This document shows, in pieces, positions 15,681-22,589 of a DNA stretch of 24,868 nt (the stretch's first letter is position 1; each line of letters opens with the position of its first letter). The DNA is from JAAYAY01 sp964429355. Lineage in GTDB: Bacteria; Planctomycetota; Planctomycetia; Pirellulales; Thermoguttaceae. The notes below the pieces were generated by a model. The model was not told the origin of the DNA. It searched no databases and saw nothing but the letters and a program-made list of their open reading frames with translations. The translations under genes and the position numbers were made by a program. The stretch covers positions 1 through 24,868 of the forward strand of contig CAYSCH010000102.1 in NCBI GenBank assembly GCA_964429355.1, in the 5' to 3' direction.

Positions 15681-17102
15681 TCAGAAGTTGTACTGGGCCT
15701 GGAAATCGAAGCGCACGAGGTCGCCCGGCCGCTTGTCGATCCAGAGGGTTTTCCAGGAACTCACATCCACGCCGACCATGAACTTCTCGGTCACGTCGTA
15801 GAGCAGGTTGGCGAAGTAGAAGTGGTTGTACGTCCGCCCCGACGACAGGTCCTGATCGAAGGGATCGTCGATGGAATAGCCCGCGTAGCTGCGCAGGCGG
15901 GGCGTCCATTTGTAGCCGAAATCGAACCATCCGCCCGTGCTGCGGATCGATCGCCGTGTCTGCTTGTCGACCCCTTGCAGGATGCCGCCCATGTAGGCCG
16001 ACAGGTTCTCCCCGACGAAGTACTCGGTCCGAAAACTAAGCCGTTCCGTAATCGGCAGGCTGAAATCCACGTTGAACGACCAGGTCCGCCGCGTCAGATC
16101 GTCGACCGGATCCGGGTTGGGTGCCAGGAAGTCGTAGACTACCTCGCCGATATGGGCCGAGACACCGATTTCGGCGGGTTTGGCGCCCTCGGTCAGCCCC
16201 TCGGCAAACTGCCACGCCGCACGGCCTTCGATCACCGGCCAGCCGGCCACGTCGGGATCGACCGTTGCGTCGCTGGTGAAGTCCTGAAGAATATCCATAT
16301 TCAGCGAGCCCTGGAGAGACAGCTTCCTCCCGCCGGGCGTGTCGAAATAACGGTCCGCCCGGACTTGCGCCCGTCGATAACCCAGATTGCCCACTGCCGA
16401 ACCGGGCACGTAGTTCAGGTTTCCCGGATAGAGAGGCGAGATCACTTCCCACTCCTGTCCGGCCAGGAGATAGAAGCTCTCGTCCTTCATGTCGATGAAG
16501 CCGCGGCGGAAGAGGATGCCGGGCTTGTTGTGCGTGACGTACTGGCCCTGGAAATCGATCTCCACGCAGGCCCCCAGATCGGCCGTGGGGCAGCAGTTCG
16601 GGCTCGGGCCCCCGACCTTCAATCCCAACCGGGTCGTTTTGGCATCGACGTAGAACGCGTCTTCCCCCTGCACGTCGGCCGACTGGGCCCAGAGGATGAT
16701 GTCGCCCGGGTAGCTGCGCTCGGTTTCATAAACGGTGCTGACGACGATGCGGCCATAGGGAGTGATCGTGAAATCCCCTTTCCTCCACGTCAGCTTGCTC
16801 ATCTCCGCTCGCATCTGGTCGAGCGAAACGCCGGAAGGAGCAGCATCACCAGTTGGGGAAGCAGCCGATTTGTCGACCTCGGGCAGGGGAATGGGACGTT
16901 CTTTCAGCCCTTCAAGCTCCCTTTGCAGGGCTTCCGTCTGAGCCTCCAGTGATTGAACCCGCGCCTGGAGCGCGGCAGTACCGTCGGCCGTCTGGGCCGA
17001 AACGCCCGCGAGCGAGTACTGCAGCGTTGCCAACCAGACCAGCAAAACCCGGCCGAACCGCAGCCTTGGGCACGAGCAACCGCAGCAGAAAGGCAATCGC
17101 AA
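15681..17102 (-). CDS. DcaP-like outer-membrane porin
   Basis: The frame starts at TTG 17102 with GGAG 8 nt upstream; no better ATG start exists in this frame. The 473-aa protein has an N-terminal signal (LVWLATLQYSLAGVSAQ) and a coiled-coil segment at about 43-67 (LQARVQSLEAQTEALQRELE). A proline-rich linker follows, then a beta-barrel from about residue 105 (DFTITPYGRIVVSTVYE) made of alternating amphipathic strands. It ends in FQAQYNF, the terminal aromatic expected for outer-membrane barrel insertion. DcaP-type porins pass dicarboxylates or other small acids. Its placement between the ACT gene and paaK suggests uptake or release of aromatic acids, which is inference only. It is divergent from paaK. 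Confidence 0.88.
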   Translation of the reverse strand: MRLPFCCGCSCPRLRFGRVLLVWLATLQYSLAGVSAQTADGTAALQARVQSLEAQTEALQRELEGLKERPIPLPEVDKSAASPTGDAAPSGVSLDQMRAEMSKLTWRKGDFTITPYGRIVVSTVYETERSYPGDIILWAQSADVQGEDAFYVDAKTTRLGLKVGGPSPNCCPTADLGACVEIDFQGQYVTHNKPGILFRRGFIDMKDESFYLLAGQEWEVISPLYPGNLNYVPGSAVGNLGYRRAQVRADRYFDTPGGRKLSLQGSLNMDILQDFTSDATVDPDVAGWPVIEGRAAWQFAEGLTEGAKPAEIGVSAHIGEVVYDFLAPNPDPVDDLTRRTWSFNVDFSLPITERLSFRTEYFVGENLSAYMGGILQGVDKQTRRSIRSTGGWFDFGYKWTPRLRSYAGYSIDDPFDQDLSSGRTYNHFYFANLLYDVTEKFMVGVDVSSWKTLWIDKRPGDLVRFDFQAQYNF

Positions 17103-17248
17103 GGGACAATCTCCAAGGAGTGCGCGCAGGGAGGCAGCTCAATCGCCCCGCTCAATCTATATCGTCGTTGCGATCGTTCGACTTGACAGCCTCGGCACAG
17201 CCCCCACAATCGGTGCAAGCCTGACCCCGAGAACGAGTGAGGACGAAG

Positions 17249-17277
17249 TTGCGTTGCCGGGGTGCGGATATTAGAAT
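17249..17277 (+). promoter_or_regulatory. Predicted promoter of paaK
   Basis: TTGCGT (17249-17254), a 17-bp spacer and TAGAAT (17272-17277). The -10 is 48 bp before the chosen ATG. The same TAGAATCG string occurs before the GH106 gene. Confidence 0.4.
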
Positions 17278-17325
17278 CGCCAGATTGTCGATTCCGCAGT
17301 AGCCATGCGTAGAGCGAGGGTTCTC

Positions 17326-18666
17326 ATGAGTGACTCGGCAGCAAGCCGAAAGGGCAACGCCGTTCGATTTCATCCGGCGAGCAGTCCCGATTACGTGCCG
17401 CTGGAGCAGTTGCGCGAACTGCAGTCGCGGCGGCTGAAGGAAGTGGTGACCCGAGCCTACGAGAACGTGCCCTTCTACCGGCGAAAGATGGGCGAGCTCC
17501 ACGTCACCCCTGACGATATCCGCTCGGTCGACGACGTGGTCAGGCTTCCCTTCACGATCAAGACCGACCTGCGCGACGAGTATCCTTTTGGACTGTTCGC
17601 CACGCCCATGGCACGCGTTGTGCGGCTCCATGCGTCGAGCGGCACGACAGGCAAGCCGATCGTGGCCGCCTACACGCAACACGACCTGGACGTGTGGCAG
17701 GAGGTCATGGTTCGCACCCTGGCTGCGGCCGGCCTGCACGAAGGCGACATCATCCAAAACTCCTACGGCTACGGCCTGTTCACCGGGGGCCTCGGCGCCC
17801 ACTACGGGGCCGAAGGGCTGGGCGCAACGGTCATTCCGACCTCGGGCGGCAACACCGACCGGCAGATCATGGTGCTCAAGGACTTCGGCGTGACCGCGAT
17901 CTGCTGCACACCGAGCTATTTCCTCCACATTCTCGATCGGGCCGAAGAACTCGGCATCGATCTGCGCGAGTTGCCTTTGCGGGCCGGCGTCTTCGGGGCC
18001 GAGCCCTGGACCGAGGCGATGCGCGCCCGCATCGAGGAGGCCGCGGGAATCAAGGCCTACGATATCTACGGCCTGACGGAAATCATCGGACCCGGCGTGG
18101 GTTGTGAGTGTTTTGGACAGAATGGGCTGCACATTTTCGAAGACCATTTCTATCCGGAGATCATCGATCCGGAGACGTGCCAGCCGGTTCCTGAAGGAGC
18201 GGAGGGCGAACTGGTCCTCACCACGCTGAGCAAGGAAGCCATGCCCATGCTTCGCTACCGGACCCGCGATATCACCCAGTTTCTTCCGGGGCCGAGCCCC
18301 AGCGGGCGAACAATCCGGCGGATCCGGCGGATTTCACATCGCAGCGACGACATGTTCATCATTCGCGGCGTGAACGTGTTTCCCAGCCAGATCGAGGAAG
18401 CCCTGCTCCGCGTGGAAGGAACACTTCCCCACTACCAGATCCTGTTGAAGCGGCACAAGGGGCTCGACCAGGTCGACGTCCAGGTGGAGGTCACGCCGGA
18501 GGTGTTCAGCGATCGCGTCAGCGCCCTGGAAGACCTGCAGAAGAAGCTGGCCAAGGCCATCGAGCAGACCATCAACATCCGCGTCGGCGTAAGCCTGGTG
18601 GAATCCCATTCGATCACCCGCAGCGAGGGAAAAGCCAAACGGGTCATCGATCAGCGGGAGATGTGA
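17326..18666 (+). CDS. paaK: Phenylacetate-CoA ligase (AMP-forming)
   Basis: PaaK activates phenylacetate or related aryl-acetates with ATP and CoA to the CoA thioester. The start at ATG 17326 (MSDSAASRKG) has GAGG 6 nt upstream; the in-frame ATG at 17305 is an alternative. The 446-aa product is of normal length. It shows the adenylation P-loop SSGTTGKP (104-111), the family strand NSYGYGLFTGGLGAHYG, the A5-type motif YDIYGLTE, the hinge region LRYRTRD, and the C-terminal SDDMFIIRGVNVFPSQIE typical of the PaaK branch. It is coupled to the following YciA-like gene (1-nt spacing) and lies near iorAB, whose products are aryl-acetyl-CoAs. PaaK here may recapture acids or feed reductive synthesis of arylpyruvates. 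Confidence 0.95.
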   Translation: MSDSAASRKGNAVRFHPASSPDYVPLEQLRELQSRRLKEVVTRAYENVPFYRRKMGELHVTPDDIRSVDDVVRLPFTIKTDLRDEYPFGLFATPMARVVRLHASSGTTGKPIVAAYTQHDLDVWQEVMVRTLAAAGLHEGDIIQNSYGYGLFTGGLGAHYGAEGLGATVIPTSGGNTDRQIMVLKDFGVTAICCTPSYFLHILDRAEELGIDLRELPLRAGVFGAEPWTEAMRARIEEAAGIKAYDIYGLTEIIGPGVGCECFGQNGLHIFEDHFYPEIIDPETCQPVPEGAEGELVLTTLSKEAMPMLRYRTRDITQFLPGPSPSGRTIRRIRRISHRSDDMFIIRGVNVFPSQIEEALLRVEGTLPHYQILLKRHKGLDQVDVQVEVTPEVFSDRVSALEDLQKKLAKAIEQTINIRVGVSLVESHSITRSEGKAKRVIDQREM

Positions 18667-18667
18667 C

Positions 18668-19075
18668 GTGCCGGAGGATTTCGACAACGAGCCGTACCTG
18701 GCAATGAAGACGGTGATGATGCCGAGCGACACGAACCCGCACGGCACCATTTTCGCCGGCGTCATTCTGAGCCGTATGGCAATGGCCGGGATCATCGGTG
18801 CGAGGTACGCGGTGTGCCAGTCCGGGTGGCCCAATCCGCTGCTGGTGGCGCGCGGCATGCGACAGGTCGAGTTCTATCGCGCCTCGCAGGTCGGCGACGT
18901 CGTAAGTTACTGGACCGCCGTGCTGAAGATCGGCACAACGTCGATCACGGTCAAGATCCGGGCCGAAACCGAGCGCCAGGGCCAGTCGATCCTTCTGGCT
19001 GAGGCGGAGGCCACTTACGTGGCCGTGGAGGGAGAGGAAGAACCTCGCCGGCCCGTGCCCATCCGGGGGAAGTGA
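18668..19075 (+). CDS. YciA-type hotdog acyl-CoA thioesterase-like protein lacking the usual Asp
   Basis: The start is GTG 18668, one base after the paaK stop, with GGGAG 7 nt upstream inside paaK, so translational coupling is likely. The 135-aa protein aligns by eye with YciA-like acyl-CoA hydrolases along its whole length: PSDTNPHGTIFAGVILS (20-35), a hotdog helix, then QVEFYRASQVGDVVSYW and TTSITVKIRAE. In YciA the helix begins with a catalytic Asp in the pattern QMD-x-GG or MD-x-AG. Here the aligned residue is Ala38 (SRMAMAG). It may therefore be inactive, use another residue, or bind CoA esters without hydrolysing them. Neighbours suggest an aryl-acetyl-CoA ligand. Confidence 0.88.
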   Translation: MPEDFDNEPYLAMKTVMMPSDTNPHGTIFAGVILSRMAMAGIIGARYAVCQSGWPNPLLVARGMRQVEFYRASQVGDVVSYWTAVLKIGTTSITVKIRAETERQGQSILLAEAEATYVAVEGEEEPRRPVPIRGK

Positions 19076-19087
19076 AAAGCCGGGTGT

Positions 19088-19111
19088 CTCAGTCCTCCGG
19101 GTCGGACTGGG
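19088..19111. terminator. Bidirectional hairpin between convergent thioesterase genes
   Basis: CTCAGTCC and GGACTGGG form an 8-bp stem (one G-T pair) with an 8-nt loop, placed between the stops at 19075 and 19115. No T-tract follows, so it may be a weak or factor-assisted terminator. Confidence 0.4.
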
Positions 19112-19114
19112 CAA

Positions 19115-19543
19115 CTATTCCAGCAGGCTTCCGCCGAGCACGTAGCCGGTGCCCTGGAACAGGGCGACGAGCTGACCTCGTTCGTCGCGAATCGAAACCT
19201 CGCAGGTGGAGAGCTTTCGCGAGCGGGCCACTTCCTTTGCCAGTGCGGTGAGCGTGCCCGTCCGCACCGCCTTCAAGCACTGGATGCTCATGTTGATACC
19301 GGTCACCTTTTCGCCCCAACTGTTGCAGGCGGCGGCAAAGGCGAAGTCGGCCAGCGTGAACAGGGCGCCTCCCTGCACCGTCTGAATACCGTTGAAGTGC
19401 CTCGGCTCCACGACCAGGCGGGCCGTGGCCGTGCCTGGCCCCACCTCGATCAATTCCATTCCGTTCCCGGTCGCAAAGCGATCGTTCACGAAGAACTGAC
19501 GGATTCGCTCCAATTGCTCAGTGGACGGTATGTCGTTATCCAT
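19115..19543 (-). CDS. PaaI-type hotdog thioesterase
   Basis: The start is ATG 19543, with GAGGAG 7 nt upstream; 142 aa, normal for the family. The hotdog core shows HFNGIQTVQGGALFTLADFA (49-68), with Asn51 and the catalytic-type Asp66 of the PaaI family. The usual His-Gly-Gly reads Gln-Gly-Gly here. PaaI-type enzymes hydrolyse (hydroxy)phenylacetyl-CoA and related esters. The gene follows iorB by 40 bp in the same direction, so iorA-iorB-thioesterase probably form one operon: oxidative decarboxylation of arylpyruvates to aryl-acetyl-CoA, then release of CoA. It is convergent with the YciA-like gene. Confidence 0.9.
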   Translation of the reverse strand: MDNDIPSTEQLERIRQFFVNDRFATGNGMELIEVGPGTATARLVVEPRHFNGIQTVQGGALFTLADFAFAAACNSWGEKVTGINMSIQCLKAVRTGTLTALAKEVARSRKLSTCEVSIRDERGQLVALFQGTGYVLGGSLLE

Positions 19544-19583
19544 CGCGGCTCTCCTCGGTCTGAAGACGCCCGTGGCAGCGGCT

Positions 19584-20202
19584 CTATATTTTGCCGCACT
19601 TGCGCCCGGCGGCAAAGGCCTTCAGGTTCACTTCCAGGTGTTGCGGTTTGATGCTTCTGCGGATCGCTTCCTGCCAGGCTTCGTCGGGGAGGTCCAGGGC
19701 GTGGGCCATGGCGCCGAGAACAACCAGGTTCGCCGCACGGTGGTTGCCCAACTCGGCAGCCTTCCCCACGGCATCCACGTAGACCAGCCGCGGGAAAGCC
19801 GCTTGCAGGCGTTCCTTCACATCGGTCGGATAGATGGCCTGGCCGGAGGAGACAGTGACCGGCACGATCGCCTGGCTGGAAACCACGGCCAGCCCGTCGA
19901 GAGCAAGGAATGGATGCTGCCGCAGGGCTTCCACCTGCTCCAGCGCTCCGAGCACTCGTGCAGTCCCCCGAGCCACCAGGGGACTGAACACCTGACGGCC
20001 GAAACGGACCTGGGCGATCACCGAACCGCCGCGCTGGGCCATGCCGTGGACCTNNNNNNNNNNCTGCCAGAGCAGCGCGGGCGAGAATCTCGCTGGCCAG
20101 CAGTATTCCCTGACCTCCAACCCCGGCGAGAACCACGCTCACGGTCGCCTGACCGGTGCTGGCCTGCTCCGCGGAAGTGACGATTGACTGGGCACTCATC
20201 AT
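19584..20202 (-). CDS. iorB: Indolepyruvate:ferredoxin oxidoreductase beta subunit (contains assembly gap)
   Basis: The start is ATG 20202, overlapping the iorA stop by 4 nt (ATGA) with AGGAG 7 nt upstream. The N-terminal part gives SVVLAGVGGQGILLASEIL, the nucleotide-binding motif of the gamma/beta domain of 2-oxoacid:ferredoxin oxidoreductases. Ten N at 20054-20063 interrupt the frame. Beyond them VHGMAQRGGSVIAQVRFG continues in another phase and ends at TAG 19586-19584. The phases agree if the missing length is a multiple of 3. Comparison with the usual spacing between the GVGGQG helix and the SEVHGMAQRGG motif suggests about 24 nt are missing, giving about 210 aa. The subunit pairs with IorA to convert arylpyruvates and CoA to aryl-acetyl-CoA, CO2 and reduced ferredoxin. 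Confidence 0.92.
20054..20063. other. Assembly gap (10 N) inside iorB
   Basis: Scaffold placeholder; flanking frames are out of phase by the inserted 10 N. The family pattern suggests about 24 nt of real sequence are absent, covering roughly eight codons before the Val of VHGMAQRGG. Confidence 0.95.
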
Positions 20203-21959
20203 GTAGCCTCTCCTTCGAACTCGATCGCACCGACCGGACAGATCTGGTTGCACAGCCCGCAGCCGGCACAGAGCATCGGATTGACCTGCGGCACGGCGCC
20301 GCCCCCTTCCAGGGCCGGACAGCCCAGCTTCAGGCACACCCCGCACTCACGGCATACATCCTCGTTCAGATGCCGCGGACTGCCGAGCCGCTGGCGGACC
20401 TCGAGGACACACGCGCCGCGAGAAACAACGAGCCAGGGTTCATCGGAGAAGATCGCCGCCTTGAGCACGGCCGTCGTTCTCTTCACGTCGTAGGGATCGA
20501 CGGTCACCACGTTCTTGATCCCGCAGGCCCGGCCGATGTCTTCAATCGAGACGGAAAGAGTCTCCTGTCCCATCAGGGTGCGCCCCGTGCCCGGATGCGG
20601 CTGGTGCCCGGTCATGGCCGTGGTGCGGTTGTCGACAACAATGATCGTTGAAGCCCCGCGGTTGTAGGCAATATCGAGCAGGCCGGTGATGCCGGAGTGG
20701 AAAAAGGTGGAATCCCCCAGAATTCCGACCACGCGGCGCGGCTCGCCGGCCTTGTCCATACCGTGGGCCATCGACACGCCGGCCCCCATGCACACAAGCG
20801 TGTCCATGCGGTTCAAAGGGGGCAGTACGCCCAGGCTGTAGCAGCCGATGTCGCCGGTCACAATCACATCGAACTTGCCGAGAGCATGATAGATGCCGCG
20901 GTGAGGGCAACCCGAGCAGAGCACAGGCGGCCGGCCCGGCAGATCGTCGGTCTGGACCGCACGGACCGCCGGCCCCGATACGGGCGGACAATCACCCGAT
21001 AGTTTCGCACGCACCCCTTGCAGCACGTCGGGCGACAGCTCACCGATTCGCGGCACCACGTCTTTACCCCGGCAGGAGATTCCCAGGGCCCGAACGTGCT
21101 CCTCCACAAGATCGTCGAGTTCCTCCACGATCAGCAACTCCTCCACGCCTGCGGCAAACGTGCGGATCAGTCCGTCCGGAAACGGGTAGGACCAGCCCAG
21201 TTTCAGTACCGAGGCGTCGGGAAACACATCTCGCACGTATTGATAGGGAATACCCTCCGTCAAGATTCCCAGCTTGCGGTCGCGCCACTCGATCCGGTTG
21301 ACCGGCGAGGTGTTGGCCCCTTCGGTCAGCCTTGCCAGCCGCTCCTCCGCCCGAACCCGCATCGGCCTGGCCCAGAGCGGAATGGCCACGAAACGGGATG
21401 GTTCTTTTTCGAATCCGATCGTCTTCTCGGAGGGTTTCCGGTCGCACAATTCCACCAGGCTGCGGGAATGACTGACTCGCGTGACGCTGCGGAGGATCAC
21501 GGGAGTGCGGTACTGCTCGGAGATTTCCAGCCCCAGGGCCATGAACTCTTTGGCCTCCTGAGAATCGGACGGTTCCAACAGCGGAATGCGGGCGAAACGG
21601 GCGTAATGCCGGGTGTCCTGCTCGTTCTGCGAGGAGTGCATGCCGGGGTCGTCGGCCACGACGATCACCAGCCCCCCGACCGTGCCGGTTCCGGCAAGGG
21701 TCATCAGCGGATCGGCCGCCACGTTGAGGCCCACGTGCTTCATCGTGGCGATGGCCCTCGCTCCGCTCAGCGCAGCACCGGCCGCCACTTCCAGGGCCAC
21801 CTTCTCGTTAGGCGACCATTCGCAGTAGATCTCGGCAAAACGAACGGCCACCTCGAGGATCTCGGTCGACGGGGTGCCCGGATAGCCGGTAGCCACCGTC
21901 ACGCCGGCCTCGTAGGCACCGCGTGCAATGGCTTCGTTACCGGAAAGGAGTTCTTTCAT
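20199..21959 (-). CDS. iorA: Indolepyruvate:ferredoxin oxidoreductase alpha subunit
   Basis: The start is ATG 21959 (MKELLSGNEAIARGAYEAGV), where family similarity begins; the ribosome-binding site is weak. The 586-aa protein has the fused layout of IorA. An N-terminal pyrimidine-binding domain carries GYPGTPSTEI. A central region follows, then the thiamine-diphosphate domain (CSGCPHRGIYHAL; TGDIGCYSLG; GDSTFFHSGITGLLDIAYN). At the C-terminus is a ferredoxin domain with two [4Fe-4S] sets, C536-C539-C542-C547 (spacing 2-2-4) and C564-C567-C570-C574 (spacing 2-2-3). The enzyme oxidatively decarboxylates indolepyruvate, phenylpyruvate and hydroxyphenylpyruvate in aromatic amino acid breakdown, or runs in reverse for arylpyruvate synthesis in anaerobes. 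It is first in the operon with iorB and a PaaI-type thioesterase. Oxygen-sensitive chemistry suggests anaerobic or fermentative life. Confidence 0.97.
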   Translation of the reverse strand: MKELLSGNEAIARGAYEAGVTVATGYPGTPSTEILEVAVRFAEIYCEWSPNEKVALEVAAGAALSGARAIATMKHVGLNVAADPLMTLAGTGTVGGLVIVVADDPGMHSSQNEQDTRHYARFARIPLLEPSDSQEAKEFMALGLEISEQYRTPVILRSVTRVSHSRSLVELCDRKPSEKTIGFEKEPSRFVAIPLWARPMRVRAEERLARLTEGANTSPVNRIEWRDRKLGILTEGIPYQYVRDVFPDASVLKLGWSYPFPDGLIRTFAAGVEELLIVEELDDLVEEHVRALGISCRGKDVVPRIGELSPDVLQGVRAKLSGDCPPVSGPAVRAVQTDDLPGRPPVLCSGCPHRGIYHALGKFDVIVTGDIGCYSLGVLPPLNRMDTLVCMGAGVSMAHGMDKAGEPRRVVGILGDSTFFHSGITGLLDIAYNRGASTIIVVDNRTTAMTGHQPHPGTGRTLMGQETLSVSIEDIGRACGIKNVVTVDPYDVKRTTAVLKAAIFSDEPWLVVSRGACVLEVRQRLGSPRHLNEDVCRECGVCLKLGCPALEGGGAVPQVNPMLCAGCGLCNQICPVGAIEFEGEAT

Positions 21960-22589
21960 AAGAACCGACTCGTGTGGGGGAGAAAGAGACACCCGCGATC
22001 GATCTGCTGACCGCGTGCGTACAAGGGAAGGTAAGCCAGTCAGTATAACCTCTTGCGGGAAATAAGGCGAACCGGGCGTCTCAGCAGAACGCGCCGGCAA
22101 AACGAGCGCGACCCTTGCCCGTCTCTTCCCACCGGCGTCTCACGAACCAAGATAGGCATGCCAGTGGGCCCGGCGTTTCTCAAGTGGCGACCAATGAACC
22201 GGGCCGGATCGAGACCTCTCCCACCGCCCGGTATTCAACCAACAAGAGGCCGCGGCAGCCCGGCTTCGGTGACTGCTGGACTGCTCCGATTGTAGCGATT
22301 GTGACGGCAATTGCCGTAACTGGTTGCGATCAAATTCATTGGGCGAAATGCCCGGGCGTAAGTGTCGGCACCCCCTCGAAAAATCTCCAAAGAATTTTCA
22401 AATTTCTAACTGCTTGCGGCGTCTGAAGTAACGGCGCCGGTCGAGGTGAATGTTAAACCTTGCGGTTTGCCGATTCGTAGTTTTTTTTGCAGACTCATGG
22501 AGAGAGACATATCCTCTCTTCAGAGCGCGCTCTGCGCGCGCTGCTGGCAATCCCGTCGAAGAGTCCGTTTCTGACAAGGTGACCCAACG
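21960..22589. promoter_or_regulatory. 630-bp divergent intergenic region between iorA and the YTV gene
   Basis: No convincing gene is seen. For iorA, a -10-like TATACT lies on the minus strand at 22047-22042 without a good -35. Toward the YTV gene there is a 20-bp imperfect palindrome (22301-22320, perfect core 22304-22317), preceded by two direct copies of CGATTGT (22287-22293, 22296-22302). The stretch 22370-22490 is clearly AT-richer than the surroundings. It is followed by a small hairpin (22455-22468), T8 (22481-22488), hairpin GAGAG/CTCTC (22501-22517) and the palindrome AGAGCGCGCTCT (22521-22532). Confidence 0.5.
22301..22320. promoter_or_regulatory. Palindromic operator candidate
   Basis: ACGGCAATTGCCGT (22304-22317) is a perfect 14-bp palindrome, extended to 20 bp with a single mismatched pair. 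Size and symmetry fit a dimeric helix-turn-helix regulator site; no regulator is encoded in this window. Confidence 0.4.

Noticed and set aside
17183..17188. Perfect TTGACA on the plus strand upstream of paaK
   Set aside because: No acceptable -10 box lies 16-18 bp downstream; the TTGCGT/TAGAAT pair closer to the gene fits better.
22115..22426. 103-codon plus-strand frame with a lipobox-like AVTGC
   Set aside because: No ribosome-binding site, composition not coding-like, the hydrophobic stretch lies too far from the start, and it overlaps palindromic regulatory sequence.
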